In this document: piece by piece, positions 46,441 to 56,525 of the stretch
Position numbering within the stretch: position 1 is the stretch's first letter
Layout of the letters: each line of letters opens with the position of its first letter
Source of the DNA: Pseudomonas sp. IAC-BECa141
Lineage (GTDB): Bacteria; Pseudomonadota; Gammaproteobacteria; Pseudomonadales; Pseudomonadaceae
Length of the DNA stretch: 64,000 bases
Assembly (NCBI RefSeq): GCF_020544405.1
Contig: NZ_CP065410.1
Span: forward strand, 4,030,001 to 4,094,000
Reading direction: 5' to 3'
Made by a program: the position numbers and the translations under genes
Notes under the pieces: generated by a model
Seen by the model: the letters and a program-made list of their open reading frames with translations, nothing else
Told to the model about the DNA's origin: nothing
Databases searched by the model: none

Positions 46441-47148
46441 TTATGACCAGCCAAGGGATGAGAACAACGGAAGGACTTCGTCCAGCGTGTTGAGAATCGC
46501 GTCGGGCCGATAGTCCGGCAGCAACTGACGACCGGTGCCACGGTCGATCCAGACGCAGCGAAAATGCATGTCGCGAGCCGCCGTGTGATCGAGCATCGGG
46601 CTGGCGCAGATGTGCACCACCTGATCGCGGCTGACGCCCAGTTGCTCATGAGCGTAGTCGAACAGCCGGGGCGCCGGTTTGTAGGCGCCGGCCTGTTGCG
46701 CGGTGATCACCCGGTCGATGTGGCCACCCAGTTGAGCGACGTTGCCGGCGATGATGTCGTCATCGGTATTGGAGACGATGCACAGCTTGAAACCCTTGGC
46801 CTTGAGCTGCGCGAGGGTGTCGACGACTTCGAGAAACGGCGGCATCTGCGGGATCGCGGCGGCCAGGCGTTGGCTGTCTTCGCTGGCACTCGCCAGGCCC
46901 AGTTCCTCCAGGGCCAATTGCAGGCCGAGGGTGCTCAGCTCACGAAACGAGCGGTGCGGCGGCGTCTGTTCCAGGCGATGTTCGTGGCGGTCGTAGACCT
47001 CGATCAGGCGCCCGGCGTCGACCCCGTGTTCACCTTTTTCGCTCAGGATCCGCTCGGCCACGGCGCGCAGGCCTTCGTCCCATTGAATCAAGGTGCCGTA
47101 GCAATCGAAGGTCAGCCATTGCGGGCGCGGTGTGTGGATCAACGTCAT
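46441..47148 (-). CDS. HAD-superfamily hydrolase, haloacid dehalogenase type II-like
   Basis: A 235-aa HAD protein. Motif I is LTFDCYGTLIQWD (nucleophile Asp), motif II is CIVSNTDDD, and the Lys region is AGAYKPAPRLFDYA. The FDCYGT motif and length are those of the type II haloacid dehalogenase subgroup, though many members are phosphatases. AGAGGA eight bases upstream supports the ATG at 47148. It is the first gene of a pair with the aldolase-like gene. Confidence 0.85.
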   Translation of the reverse strand: MTLIHTPRPQWLTFDCYGTLIQWDEGLRAVAERILSEKGEHGVDAGRLIEVYDRHEHRLEQTPPHRSFRELSTLGLQLALEELGLASASEDSQRLAAAIPQMPPFLEVVDTLAQLKAKGFKLCIVSNTDDDIIAGNVAQLGGHIDRVITAQQAGAYKPAPRLFDYAHEQLGVSRDQVVHICASPMLDHTAARDMHFRCVWIDRGTGRQLLPDYRPDAILNTLDEVLPLFSSLGWS

Positions 47149-47258
47149 GGGGGCATTCCTCTGCAAGTGAGGGCTTCAGGTTATGAACTCGGGGTGATAG
47201 TGTGAAATTAAATAAATAGCCAACCGTCAGTTGCCAAACAAATATCGAGAGCGCCGCC

Positions 47259-48116
47259 ATGCTGGATCTGGAACTGCTGAAAACCTTCGTCTGCGTGGTC
47301 GATGAAGGCAGCTTCACCCGCGCCGCCGAACGCGTCCATCGCACCCAATCCACGGTCAGCCAACAGGTGCGCAAACTCGAAGAACTGGTCGGCCACGCCC
47401 TGCTGTTGCGTGATCGCACCGGGCTGAACGTCAGCGTCACCGAGCACGGCGAACTGCTGATCCACTATGCCCGTCGCCTGCTGGCCTTGTCCGCCGAGGC
47501 CAGCGAAGCCCTGGCCAGCGATCTGGACCTGGAAATCCTGCGCATCGGCATGCCGGAAGACTTCGACGCCCGGCGCATGGCGCTGATCCTCGCCGGCTTC
47601 ACCCGCAGCCACCCGCAAGCGCGGCTGGAAACCGTCAGCGGCATGAGCCTCGACCTGCGCCAACGCCTCGACAGCGGCGAAATCGACATCGCCCTGATCA
47701 AACGCGAACCCGACAGCGGCCCCGCCTGGGCGACCTGGCCGGAGCGACTGGTGTGGGTCAAGGGCGCGGAGTTCGACTCATCCAGCGGCGTGTTGCCTCT
47801 GGCGCTGTTTCCTCAAGGCTGCCTTTACCGACAACGGGCGATTCGCCTGCTCGACGTGGCGCAACGCCCCTGGCGTGTGGCCTTCGGCAGCCACAGCCTG
47901 ACCGGCATTCAGGCGGCGGTGGCCTCAGGGCTTGGGGTTTCGGTGCTGCCGGCTTCGGCAGTGTTGCCGGAGCATCGGGTGTGCACGGACTTGCCGCCAT
48001 TGCCGCCGACGGAGCTGGCACTGGTCAGTCGCGAGGGGGTGTTGAGTGGATTGCAGCGGGGGCTGGTGGAGTTTTTGCGGGGGGAATTGGGGGTGGATGC
48101 GGGGGGATTTGCTTGA
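47259..48116 (+). CDS. LysR-family transcriptional regulator
   Basis: A 285-aa LysR regulator. The winged helix is MLDLELLKTFVCVVDEGSFT followed by QSTVSQQVRKLEEL; the effector domain begins near residue 88 (LEILRIGMPEDFDARRMA). It is divergent from the HAD/aldolase pair across 110 bp, so it is the likely regulator of that pair. It ends at a strong bidirectional terminator. Confidence 0.9.
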   Translation: MLDLELLKTFVCVVDEGSFTRAAERVHRTQSTVSQQVRKLEELVGHALLLRDRTGLNVSVTEHGELLIHYARRLLALSAEASEALASDLDLEILRIGMPEDFDARRMALILAGFTRSHPQARLETVSGMSLDLRQRLDSGEIDIALIKREPDSGPAWATWPERLVWVKGAEFDSSSGVLPLALFPQGCLYRQRAIRLLDVAQRPWRVAFGSHSLTGIQAAVASGLGVSVLPASAVLPEHRVCTDLPPLPPTELALVSREGVLSGLQRGLVEFLRGELGVDAGGFA

Positions 48117-48125
48117 GGTTGATCG

Positions 48126-48160
48126 CAAAAAAACAGGCGCCTTTTCAGGCGCCTGTTTTT
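48126..48160. terminator. Bidirectional intrinsic terminator
   Basis: AAAACAGGCGCC (48130-48141) and GGCGCCTGTTTT (48148-48159) form a 12-bp stem with a TTTTCA loop, an A-run before and a T-run after. It serves both the LysR gene and the convergent RNase T2 gene. Confidence 0.9.
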
Positions 48161-48168
48161 ATGATCGG

Positions 48169-48834
48169 TCAACGCGATGGCGGCACTCGAATATCCCCCG
48201 CCCGGCACTGGGTTTTCACGCCCTTGCCGCACGCGCCGAATTGCAGGTCCTTGCCCATGCACACGCGCACTTCCGACAGTTCCGGGCCGTTGCAGATCAC
48301 GGCGATACCGTCTGACGGGATGCCCGGATTGCTCTTGCGGAACAGGTCGGCAATTTCCTGCGCTTCGAAGTAATAAGAGCTACTGAACGGTTGCAACTCT
48401 TCCGGGATGTTCACCGCGGCCACGGCTTTGTCCGCTTCGTCCAGATAACCCATAGCGCCGAGGCCGCTGCAGGTGCCGTGCTTGCTCCATTCGTGATCGA
48501 GCAGTTTTTTGGTCGGGAACAGCGTCAGACCTTTGGCCGTTTCGGCGGCCGACAGGTTGGTCAGCGGCGGGCAGGATTCCGGCCAGCCGCCCCTGGCGTA
48601 TTGCGGCCACAGGCCATGCAGGACAAAACCGTAACCCTTGCCGGTGCATTGCGGATCGTCCTTATGGGTCAGGCAAAAGGTCGGCGACCAGGACAACGTC
48701 AGCAGGTAGTAATCGAACACCCCCGCCACCGACTCCGTCGGTGCCTTGTTGGCGTGTGACTGGCGCGCCGAACTCAGGCCGATGCTACCGACCGTCAGCG
48801 CAATCAGCGCCATAATTGTAAAAAGCTTTTTCAT
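48169..48834 (-). CDS. Periplasmic ribonuclease T2 family (RNase I-like)
   Basis: A 221-aa exported RNase. The signal peptide is MKKLFTIMALIALTVGSIGL. The two active-site motifs are CAS I FVLHGLWPQY and CAS II HEWSKHGTC, with catalytic His in each. Several Cys likely form disulfides. It degrades RNA to nucleoside 2',3'-cyclic phosphates and 3'-nucleotides in the periplasm. GGAACGGGAAC precedes the ATG. It is convergent with the LysR gene. Confidence 0.92.
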   Translation of the reverse strand: MKKLFTIMALIALTVGSIGLSSARQSHANKAPTESVAGVFDYYLLTLSWSPTFCLTHKDDPQCTGKGYGFVLHGLWPQYARGGWPESCPPLTNLSAAETAKGLTLFPTKKLLDHEWSKHGTCSGLGAMGYLDEADKAVAAVNIPEELQPFSSSYYFEAQEIADLFRKSNPGIPSDGIAVICNGPELSEVRVCMGKDLQFGACGKGVKTQCRAGDIRVPPSR

Positions 48835-48969
48835 GTTCCCGTTCCTTGGGACGCGTGCGTCCGTGGTTTCTGTGGTCTGACCGTCATTTGGCCAGACGCT
48901 GATTGAGTCATGCCCGTGTTGCAAGCGCATGACGCAGGGCAAAACCTGCATTACTTTGAAAGGACTACC

Positions 48970-49482
48970 ATGCTGTTGCATTCACCACAGGGAACCGACA
49001 TGAGTAAAGCAGACGAACTCGCCGCGAAACTCAAACAAACCCGGCACACCCATGCTGACGAAATCACCTGCGCTGAACTTGAGATCGATTGCTGGCCGGC
49101 TCAGGTCTACGCCTTGTATCACCGCATCGAGGGCTGGTTGCAACCGGTCACCGAAGTCGGACTGAAGATTCGGCGAAATCCTACCCATGTTTGCGAAAGT
49201 TCACCGGATGGCGAGACCCACGACTACGCCATCGACCAATTGGTCATCGAAGCCAACCATCACAGCCTGACATTCGATCCCATCGCCCGTTTCACCGAGG
49301 ACGGCTCGGGGCGCGTGCAGATCAACTTGCCGGGCAAAGAAACATCGCTTCTGCGCACCGTCGACGAACACGGCGAAAGCCACTGGTGGTTGCAGACCAT
49401 CGAGACCGGGCAACAACTGGATGCGATTGCGTTGACGGAAAACAACCTGCTGTTGGTAGTCCAGGAAGGGCTCGGTCTGTAG
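48970..49482 (+). CDS. Conserved hypothetical protein
   Basis: A 170-aa acidic soluble protein, starting MLLHSPQGTDMSKADELAAK and ending LLLVVQEGLGL. It has no signal peptide. The start at 48970 is supported by AAAGGA six bases upstream; ATG 49000 (MSKADEL) is also possible. The middle (HDYAIDQLVIEANHHSLTFD) looks beta-rich. I do not recognise a family, and the copA gene 95 bp downstream has its own regulatory site, so no function is inferred. Confidence 0.65.
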   Translation: MLLHSPQGTDMSKADELAAKLKQTRHTHADEITCAELEIDCWPAQVYALYHRIEGWLQPVTEVGLKIRRNPTHVCESSPDGETHDYAIDQLVIEANHHSLTFDPIARFTEDGSGRVQINLPGKETSLLRTVDEHGESHWWLQTIETGQQLDAIALTENNLLLVVQEGLGL

Positions 49483-49490
49483 GCCGAACC

Positions 49491-49505
49491 TGACAAAACT
49501 GTAAT
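49491..49505 (+). promoter_or_regulatory. Cop-box-like site upstream of copA
   Basis: TGACAAAACTGTAAT matches the TGACA-N4-TGTAAT pattern recognised by CopR/CusR-type regulators and lies 72 bp before copA. No copRS genes are in the window, so the regulator must be elsewhere. Confidence 0.55.
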
Positions 49506-49577
49506 CCGCCCCTCAGCCAGCTGAAAGCTGCCACTGGTTAGCCTCCTCGTCATTGGTCAAACGGGGACTTCCAGCGC

Positions 49578-51290
49578 ATGCCTTCCACCACGTCAAGACG
49601 TACCTTCGTCAAAGGCCTTGCCGCCAGCGGTCTGCTCGGCGGCCTCGGCCTGTGGCGCACGCCGGTCTGGGCCTTGAACAGCCCCGGCCAAGTGAACGAA
49701 TTGAGCGGCACCGACTTCGAACTGTTCATCGGCGAAACCCCGGTCAACTTCACTGGCCAGCCCCGCACAGCACTGACCATTAATGGCAGTCTGCCCGGCC
49801 CGCTATTGCGCTGGCGCGAAGGCGACACCGTGACGTTGCGAGTGCGCAACCGACTCAAGGTCGACACCTCGATCCACTGGCACGGCATTCTGCTGCCGGC
49901 CAACATGGACGGCGTGCCGGGCCTGAGTTTCAAGGGCATCGAGCCGGGCGGCGTGTACGTCTACCAATTCAAGGTCCGCCAGCACGGCACCTACTGGTAT
50001 CACAGCCACTCCGGGTTGCAGGAACAGGCCGGCGTCTACGGCCCGCTGGTGATCGATGCCCGGGAGCCGGAGCCGTTCCAGTACGACCGCGACTACGTGG
50101 TGATGCTCAGCGACTGGACCGACGAAGACCCGGCCAGCCTGATGAAGACCCTGAAAAAGCAGTCCGATTACTACAACTTCCACAAGCGCACAGTCGGCGA
50201 TTTCATCCATGACGTCAGCGAAAAAGGCTGGGGCGCCACCGTCGCCGATCGCACGATGTGGGCCCAGATGAAGATGAATCCCACCGACATCGCCGATGTC
50301 AGCGGCGCCACGTACACCTTTCTGATGAATGGCCACGCACCCGATGACAACTGGACGGGACTGTTCCGGCCCGGTGAAAAGCTGCGTCTGCGGCTGATCA
50401 ACGGCTCGGCCATGAGCTACTTCGACGTGCGCATCCCCGGCTTGAAAATGACCGTGGTCGCCGCCGACGGCCTGCACGTCAAGCCGATCAGCGTCGATGA
50501 GCTGCGCATCGCCGTGGCGGAAACCTATGACGTGATCGTCGAGCCCACCGCCGAGGCCTACACCCTGTTCGCCCAGGCCATGGACCGCACCGGCTACGCC
50601 CGAGGCACCCTCGCCGCCCGCGCCGGTTTGTCGGCCCCGGTGCCGGCACCGGACCCACGCCCGCTGGTGACCATGGACGACATGGGCATGGGCGGCATGG
50701 ACCATGGCTCGATGGACATGAGCGATATGAGTGGCATGGACCACGCCGGCATGAACATGGGCCCGATGCAGTCGCACCCCGACAGCGAAAAGGACAACCC
50801 GCTGGTGGACATGCAAGCCATGACCACCGCCCCGAAACTCGACGACCCCGGCCTCGGCCTGCGCAACAACGGCCGCCGTGTGCTGACCTACGCCGACCTG
50901 CGCAGCACGTTCGAAGACCCGGACGGCCGCGACCCGGGCCGCACCATCGAGTTGCACCTCACCGGCCACATGGAGAAATTCGCCTGGTCGTTCAACGGCA
51001 TCAAATTCTCCGACGCCGAGCCGCTGCGTCTGAAATACGGCGAGCGCATCCGCCTGATTTTGGTCAACGACACCATGATGACCCACCCCATTCACCTGCA
51101 CGGTATGTGGAGCGATCTGGAGGACGAAAACGGCGACTTCAAGGTGCGCAAACACACCATCGACATGCCGCCCGGCACCCGCCGCACTTACCGCGTCACC
51201 GCCGATGCGCTCGGCCGTTGGGCCTATCACTGCCATCTCCTGTACCACATGGAAATGGGCATGTTCCGCGAAGTGCGGGTGGAAGAATGA
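49578..51290 (+). CDS. copA: Copper resistance multicopper oxidase CopA
   Basis: A 570-aa periplasmic oxidase. The Tat signal is [20 protein letters not shown]. Copper-site motifs are [18 protein letters not shown] and the final [13 protein letters not shown] Met-rich stretch at about residues 370-400 ([20 protein letters not shown]) binds extra copper. It oxidises Cu(I) in the periplasm. It starts the copABCD operon and its stop is followed by copB. Confidence 0.95.
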   Translation: MPSTTSRRTFVKGLAASGLLGGLGLWRTPVWALNSPGQVNELSGTDFELFIGETPVNFTGQPRTALTINGSLPGPLLRWREGDTVTLRVRNRLKVDTSIHWHGILLPANMDGVPGLSFKGIEPGGVYVYQFKVRQHGTYWYHSHSGLQEQAGVYGPLVIDAREPEPFQYDRDYVVMLSDWTDEDPASLMKTLKKQSDYYNFHKRTVGDFIHDVSEKGWGATVADRTMWAQMKMNPTDIADVSGATYTFLMNGHAPDDNWTGLFRPGEKLRLRLINGSAMSYFDVRIPGLKMTVVAADGLHVKPISVDELRIAVAETYDVIVEPTAEAYTLFAQAMDRTGYARGTLAARAGLSAPVPAPDPRPLVTMDDMGMGGMDHGSMDMSDMSGMDHAGMNMGPMQSHPDSEKDNPLVDMQAMTTAPKLDDPGLGLRNNGRRVLTYADLRSTFEDPDGRDPGRTIELHLTGHMEKFAWSFNGIKFSDAEPLRLKYGERIRLILVNDTMMTHPIHLHGMWSDLEDENGDFKVRKHTIDMPPGTRRTYRVTADALGRWAYHCHLLYHMEMGMFREVRVEE

Positions 51291-51301
51291 GGACGCCGAC
51301 C

Positions 51302-52192
51302 ATGACTCGATTTGCCGCGTTTTCCTTGTCACTCCTGTCGATGTCCCAGACCTTCGCCGCCAGCGACATGCAGGGCATGGATCACAGCCAGATGGCTGAC
51401 ATGCAAGGCATGGATCACAGTCAAATGGGTGATATGCAAAGCATGGACGACGGCATGATGCAGCCCGCCGCGCCGACCGAAAGCCGCACGCCGATCCCGG
51501 CGCTGACCGACGCCGACCGCGCCGCCGTGTTCACCAGCCACGCCGGACACCAGGTTCACGACAGCGCCATCAACACTTACTTCCTCGCCGACAAACTCGA
51601 ATGGCAGGATGCCGACGACGCCAGCACCCTGGCCTGGGATTTGTCCGGCTGGATCGGCGGCGACATCGATCGGCTGTGGCTGCGCTCCGAGGGCGAACGC
51701 AGCAACGGCAAAACCGAAGACGCGGAGATCCAGGCGCTGTGGGGCCACGCGATTTCGCCGTGGTGGGACGTGGTCAGCGGCGTGCGCCAGGATTTCAAGC
51801 CCGGCGCACCGCAAACCTGGGCCGCGTTCGGTCTGCAGGGCATGGCGCTGTACAACTTCGAAGCCGAAGCCACGGCGTTTCTCGGCGAAAACGGCCAGAG
51901 CGCGATGCGGCTCGAAGGCGACTACGACATCCTGTTGACCAACCGCCTGATCCTGCAGCCCACCGCCGAACTCAACGTCTACGGCAAAAACGACCCGCAA
52001 CGCGGGATCGGCTCGGGCCTGTCGAACACTGAAGTCGGGTTGCGGTTGCGCTACGAAATCCGCCGCGAATTCGCGCCCTACATCGGCGTGACCTGGAATC
52101 GCTCTTACGGCAACACCGCCGATTACGCCCGGGAAGAAGGCGAGGATCGCAGCGAAGCGCGACTCGTCCTCGGCGTGCGGCTGTGGTTCTGA
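51302..52192 (+). CDS. copB: Copper resistance outer-membrane protein CopB
   Basis: A 296-aa outer-membrane beta-barrel. The signal peptide ([19 protein letters not shown]) is followed by repeats of [11 protein letters not shown] type that bind copper; the barrel runs from about residue 90 and ends LGVRLWF. ATG 51302 is chosen because GAGGA lies eight bases upstream, rather than ATG 51287, which overlaps the copA stop. Confidence 0.93.
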   Translation: MTRFAAFSLSLLSMSQTFAASDMQGMDHSQMADMQGMDHSQMGDMQSMDDGMMQPAAPTESRTPIPALTDADRAAVFTSHAGHQVHDSAINTYFLADKLEWQDADDASTLAWDLSGWIGGDIDRLWLRSEGERSNGKTEDAEIQALWGHAISPWWDVVSGVRQDFKPGAPQTWAAFGLQGMALYNFEAEATAFLGENGQSAMRLEGDYDILLTNRLILQPTAELNVYGKNDPQRGIGSGLSNTEVGLRLRYEIRREFAPYIGVTWNRSYGNTADYAREEGEDRSEARLVLGVRLWF

Positions 52193-52223
52193 ATCCCATC
52201 AAAAAACAATACCGAGGTCTTGC

Positions 52224-52598
52224 ATGCGCACATTGAAAATCTCCCTCGTCCTCGCCAGCGGTTTGCTCCTGAGCACCCTGGCCCAGGCCCATCCGAAACT
52301 GCTGTCGTCGACCCCGGCCGAAGGTGCCGACGGCGCGGCACCCGGCAAGATCGAACTGCGTTTTTCGGAGGATCTGCTGACTCAGTTCTCCGGCGCCAAA
52401 CTGGTGATGACCGAAATGCCCGGCATGGCCCACTCGCCCATGCCGATGAAGGCCAAAGTCAGCGCCGGCAGCGACCCGAAAACCATGCTCGTCACCCCGC
52501 TCTCGCCCTTGCCGGCCGGCACCTACAAGGTCGAATGGCGCGCGGTGTCGTCGGACACGCACCCGATCACCGGCAACGTCACGTTCAAAGTGAAGTGA
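52224..52598 (+). CDS. copC: Periplasmic copper-binding protein CopC
   Basis: A 124-aa protein with a signal peptide ending AQA. The mature form starts HPKLLSSTPAEG, so the N-terminal His is a Cu(II) ligand. A Met-rich Cu(I) loop (MTEMPGMAHSPMPMKAK) and DTHPI provide further ligands. It shuttles copper in the periplasm. It lies 31 bp after copB and just before copD. Confidence 0.93.
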   Translation: MRTLKISLVLASGLLLSTLAQAHPKLLSSTPAEGADGAAPGKIELRFSEDLLTQFSGAKLVMTEMPGMAHSPMPMKAKVSAGSDPKTMLVTPLSPLPAGTYKVEWRAVSSDTHPITGNVTFKVK

Positions 52599-52601
52599 GC
52601 G

Positions 52602-53465
52602 ATGGCTGAACTGATCAACATCCTCCTGCGTCTGGCGTTGTATGTGGATTTGCTGATGTTGTTCGGGCTGGCGTTGTTCGGGCTGTACAGCGTTGACGCG
52701 GTGCTGCGGTTTCGACCGATGCTGCGCGGGATGGCGTTGATCGGGGCACTGCTCTCAGTAGCGGGACTGGTGCTGATGACCCGCGCCATGAGTGGCGAAA
52801 CGGAATTCGCGGCGCTGTGGCCGCACCTGCAAATGATGGTGCTGGAAACCGACGTCGGGCTGGCGTGGACGCTGCGGATGATTGCGCTGATCGCCGTGAT
52901 GATCTGGCCCGGATTGTGGCTGGCGTCGATGGCCGGCGCCATCGCCCTCGCCTCCCTGGCCTGGAGCGGACACGGCGCGATGGATAACGCGTGGCATCTG
53001 CTCAGCGACATCCTGCACCTGCTCGCGGCGGGGGCGTGGCTGGGCGCCATGCTCGCGTTGATCTTGATGGCGCGGCTCAATGCATTGCTCAGCGAGGCGC
53101 GCATTCGTTCGCTGGCGGATTCCGTCAAACGCTTCGAAAGCGTCGGCGCGGCGATTGTGCTGATCCTGTCGGTGACCGGCGTCGCGAATTACCTGTTCAT
53201 CGTCGGCCCGGCACTGGGCGAAATCCTGCTTGGCACCTATGGGATTCTGCTGGCGATCAAGGTTGTGTTGTTCTGCGGCATGCTGGTGCTGGCCGCGTTG
53301 AACCGCTTCCACCTCGGGCCGTTGCTCGAGCAATCGTTGCGCGCCGGGCAGCATCAAGTGGCAGCAAACGCCCTGCGCCGCAGCTTGGCATTGGAGCTGG
53401 TGATTGCGCTGTTGATCGTGGGACTGGTGGCGTGGCTGGGCACGTTGAGCCCGGAACCGGGATGA
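52602..53465 (+). CDS. copD: Copper resistance inner-membrane protein CopD
   Basis: A 287-aa membrane protein with about eight helices, beginning MAELINILLRLALYVDLLML. Family blocks include HLLSDILHLLAAGAWLGAML with its conserved His, and FESVGAAIVLILSVTGVANY. It acts with CopC in copper import into the cytosol. It follows copC by three bases and is the last gene of the cop operon. Confidence 0.92.
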   Translation: MAELINILLRLALYVDLLMLFGLALFGLYSVDAVLRFRPMLRGMALIGALLSVAGLVLMTRAMSGETEFAALWPHLQMMVLETDVGLAWTLRMIALIAVMIWPGLWLASMAGAIALASLAWSGHGAMDNAWHLLSDILHLLAAGAWLGAMLALILMARLNALLSEARIRSLADSVKRFESVGAAIVLILSVTGVANYLFIVGPALGEILLGTYGILLAIKVVLFCGMLVLAALNRFHLGPLLEQSLRAGQHQVAANALRRSLALELVIALLIVGLVAWLGTLSPEPG

Positions 53466-53524
53466 CACCCGGCAAACGCATTCACTACACTGGCCCGCAC
53501 CTCCACTGCACAAGCCCGATCTCC

Positions 53525-54316
53525 ATGACAATTCCAAAAAGCACGATGATCTTCTGCGGCCTGCTGGCCATGGCCGGCGCCGCTCAGGCACAAGAGTCGG
53601 CCTCGCACCTCGACACCGTTCAGCAACAAGGCCAGTTGCGCGTCTGTACCACCGGCGACTACAAGCCCTACACCTTCAAACGCCCGGACGGCGGATTCGA
53701 AGGCATCGACATCGCCATGGCGCAATCCCTGGCCGACAGCCTCGGCGTCAAGGTCGAATGGGTACAGACCACCTGGAAAACCCTGATGCCGGACATGCAG
53801 GCCGGCAAATGCGACATCGGTGTGGGCGGCATCTCGGTGACCCTCGAGCGCCAGAAAAAAGCCTTCTTCAGCAACACCCTCGACGTCGACGGCAAGATCC
53901 CGCTGGTGCGCTGCGCCGACCAGTCCAAATACCAGACCATCGACCAGATCAACCAGCCGAACGTGCGCCTGGTCGAACCGGCCGGCGGCACCAACGAAGC
54001 CTTCGTCCACGCCTTCCTGCCCAAGGCGCAACTGGCGTTGCATGACAACGTGACCATCTTCGAACAACTGCTCGACAACAAGGCCGACGTGATGATCACC
54101 GACGCCTCCGAAGCCCTCTACCAACAGAAACTCAAACCCGGCCTGTGCGCCGTCAACCCGAGCCAGTTCATGCAATACGGCGAAAAAGCCTACCTGCTGC
54201 CGCGCGACGACATCAGCTGGAAACTCTACGTCGACCAGTGGCTGCACCTGAGCAAAGTCACCGGCAAATACCAGAAAGTCCTGAGCGAATGGATCGCCGT
54301 ACCCGCGGCCCAGTAA
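53525..54316 (+). CDS. Cyclohexadienyl dehydratase-like periplasmic protein (PheC family)
   Basis: A 263-aa protein with a signal peptide ending AQA. It has the solute-binding-protein fold. VCTTGDYKPYTFKRPDGGFE, ISVTLERQKKAFFSN, GGTNEAFVHAFL and EKAYLLPRDD agree block by block with Pseudomonas PheC, which converts prephenate to phenylpyruvate and arogenate to phenylalanine in the periplasm. An amino-acid-binding protein is the alternative. It lies 59 bp after copD with no functional link. Confidence 0.8.
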   Translation: MTIPKSTMIFCGLLAMAGAAQAQESASHLDTVQQQGQLRVCTTGDYKPYTFKRPDGGFEGIDIAMAQSLADSLGVKVEWVQTTWKTLMPDMQAGKCDIGVGGISVTLERQKKAFFSNTLDVDGKIPLVRCADQSKYQTIDQINQPNVRLVEPAGGTNEAFVHAFLPKAQLALHDNVTIFEQLLDNKADVMITDASEALYQQKLKPGLCAVNPSQFMQYGEKAYLLPRDDISWKLYVDQWLHLSKVTGKYQKVLSEWIAVPAAQ

Positions 54317-54319
54317 ACC

Positions 54320-54529
54320 TCAGTCGTCATGCATCAGGCCGGAGCTGTACTGGTTGAAACTGTTACCGATATTGCTCCCGCCGAACTTCAACGTATTCAT
54401 GTTCCGCGCCTGCGGCGACTGACAGTCGCTGGAGAAACAACTGGTGGTGGTCAAGCCACCGGAACCGGAGCAGGCGCTTAAAAGTGCGACAGTGGCGACG
54501 ATCAACAGCGCTTTGAGTGGATTGTTCAT
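54320..54529 (-). CDS. Small lipoprotein
   Basis: A 69-aa lipoprotein with the lipobox LLSAC at residues 16-20 (ALLIVATVALLSAC). The mature part is short, with TTTSCFSSDCQSPQARNMNT and two further Cys. It has no known domain. It is convergent with the PheC-like gene, three bases apart. Confidence 0.6.
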   Translation of the reverse strand: MNNPLKALLIVATVALLSACSGSGGLTTTSCFSSDCQSPQARNMNTLKFGGSNIGNSFNQYSSGLMHDD

Positions 54530-54632
54530 GGTGTGTGGCGCTCGCGTGGGATCGGGATCTTGTGGATGGATCGTAGGCCGGTGCGGGTGGTGGGAAGATG
54601 AAATTTCAGGGTTCGACAGCGCCGGTTCAGCT

Positions 54633-55418
54633 TCACAAACGCTTCAGAAAATCGCCGATACTCGCGAGCACCGCATCGGGGTATTCACGATGCGGAACAT
54701 GGCCGCAATCCGGGAGAATCTGCACACTGACTTCAGTACTGATCTGCGCCGCAATGCGTTGCGGTTGACCGATTGATCCGTACTCGTCCCGCTCGCCGTG
54801 CAACGTCAGCACCGGGCAGCGAACCTGACGCAACTGAGCGTCCAGATTCCAGTCGCCGAAAGCCTCCGAACACCAGTTATCGACCCACGCACGCAGTACC
54901 CAATCGGCCTTGTCGCCGTGATATTTCTGTAACCGCTGCATTTGATCGGGCAAGGCAAACTGACGCTCGGCCTCACGAATCCCGTCCCGCGTCGCCGTCT
55001 CGACGAACGCTTGCGCCGCTATGGTGACAACGCCTTGGCAGCGCTGCGCAAACGCCGCCGCGCATCCAATTGCCATGCCCCCACCGACGCTGTGGCCCAG
55101 CACGACAAACCGGTTCACATCAAAATATTCGCAGACAGTTTGAAAGCTGCCCTTCGCCTCGTCCTCGACAAAACTCGGCGGTAACAACCCCGGATAAGCG
55201 GCCGAACGCCCGAATCCCAAACGATCATAGGCAATCACCTGTCGCCCGGTTGCCTGCGCCAGACGCTCGGGAAAATCGCGCCATAACGTCACACAACCAA
55301 GCGAGTCGTGGAGCAGGATGATCGGCACAGCGTGCGTTGCTTCGGCGTCCCAGCTCTGGGCAAACAGCCGCCCTTGGGGTGTATCGATCCAGTGTTGCCG
55401 GGTGGAAACGTGCTGCAT
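54633..55418 (-). CDS. Alpha/beta hydrolase
   Basis: A 261-aa alpha/beta-fold hydrolase. The nucleophile elbow is GHSVGGGMA (Ser), the acid is in LHGERDEYGS, and the His in CGHVPHREYP. GAGGAG seven bases upstream supports the ATG at 55418 (MQHVSTRQHW). It is divergent from the GlxA-type regulator across 112 bp, which may control it. The substrate is unknown. Confidence 0.85.
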   Translation of the reverse strand: MQHVSTRQHWIDTPQGRLFAQSWDAEATHAVPIILLHDSLGCVTLWRDFPERLAQATGRQVIAYDRLGFGRSAAYPGLLPPSFVEDEAKGSFQTVCEYFDVNRFVVLGHSVGGGMAIGCAAAFAQRCQGVVTIAAQAFVETATRDGIREAERQFALPDQMQRLQKYHGDKADWVLRAWVDNWCSEAFGDWNLDAQLRQVRCPVLTLHGERDEYGSIGQPQRIAAQISTEVSVQILPDCGHVPHREYPDAVLASIGDFLKRL

Positions 55419-55530
55419 GGACAAGCTCCTCACAAGACTGCGCGATGTGCCGGTGATCGTATCCTTGCAGTGGCTCCCTTTCGATGTTCTAAAGGGCTAT
55501 TCAATAGCCTGATCGGGCCACGGAGGATGA

Positions 55531-56487
55531 ATGATCAACGTTGTGATTCTGGCGTATGACGGTTGCTGGGGCATGGGCGTGTTTTCGGCGACCGACTTTT
55601 TCCGGATCGTCGCCCTGCTCGAACAACACCTTGGCGTGGGCCAAAGCTACAGCATTCAAGTGTTGAGCGTGGATGGCGCCGATGTCAGCGCAGCGAGTGG
55701 GCATCTGATCCGACCGGACGGCGTACTGGCCGATGCGAAAAACTGCGACCTGATCGTGATTCCACCGATTGAAGGCATCCGCCTCGCGCAAGGCTTTGAG
55801 CCTGCCCCTGAGACCCTGAAATGGCTGACAGAACGCAAACGACAAGGCGCACGCGTCCTGGCGATGACCACCGGCGTTTGCTACGTCGCCGCAGCCGGGC
55901 TGCTTGAACACAGGCTCATCGCCGCGCACTGGGCGTTCACCCGCCAGTTGAAGCAACGCTATCCCGACCACGATTTCATCGCCCATCAATCCTTCCTGCA
56001 TTCAGAGGGCATCTGGAGCACCGGCACCCTCGGCGGCGGCTTCGATGCCTTGCTGGAAATGCTCGCCCAGGATCGCGGCGACCACTTCGCCCAACTCTGC
56101 GCCACTCACCTGCTGGTCGCAGCCCCCGAACGCCTGAGCCCGATCCTGCCGGGGCACCGCAATCATCAGGACGCCGCGATATTCAAGGTTCAGGACTGGA
56201 TCGAAACGCACCACGCAGAAGCAATCACCATAGCCGCCATGGGCCGCGAAGCCGGGTTGACCGAACGCACGCTCAAGCGCCGGTTCCAACTGGCGACCGG
56301 TCTTTCACCCAACGTTTATCTACAAAGAGTGCGGATCGACAAAGCGAAGAAACTGCTGCTGACCAGCGGCCTGTCGGTCAAGGCGATTGCCTATGAGGTG
56401 GGGTATGAGAACGTGAGTTTCTTTGTGCGGCTGTTTAAAAGTCATGTGGGTCAAACGCCTGCGCAGTGGCGCAAGGTTGCAGACTAA
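55531..56487 (+). CDS. GlxA-family AraC-type regulator (DJ-1/PfpI + HTH)
   Basis: A 318-aa protein. The N-terminal half is a DJ-1/PfpI-like amidotransferase fold (VVILAYDGCWGMGVFSATDF, LAMTTGVCYVAAAGLL). The C-terminal half is an AraC double helix-turn-helix (MGREAGLTERTLKRRFQLAT, YEVGYENVSFFVRLFK). The layout is that of GlxA/FtrA-type regulators, which bind small nitrogenous compounds. It is divergent from the hydrolase gene. Confidence 0.88.
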   Translation: MINVVILAYDGCWGMGVFSATDFFRIVALLEQHLGVGQSYSIQVLSVDGADVSAASGHLIRPDGVLADAKNCDLIVIPPIEGIRLAQGFEPAPETLKWLTERKRQGARVLAMTTGVCYVAAAGLLEHRLIAAHWAFTRQLKQRYPDHDFIAHQSFLHSEGIWSTGTLGGGFDALLEMLAQDRGDHFAQLCATHLLVAAPERLSPILPGHRNHQDAAIFKVQDWIETHHAEAITIAAMGREAGLTERTLKRRFQLATGLSPNVYLQRVRIDKAKKLLLTSGLSVKAIAYEVGYENVSFFVRLFKSHVGQTPAQWRKVAD

Positions 56488-56525
56488 AAACCCCCTGCGC
56501 CCGAGCCGCAGAGGGTTGTAACCGA

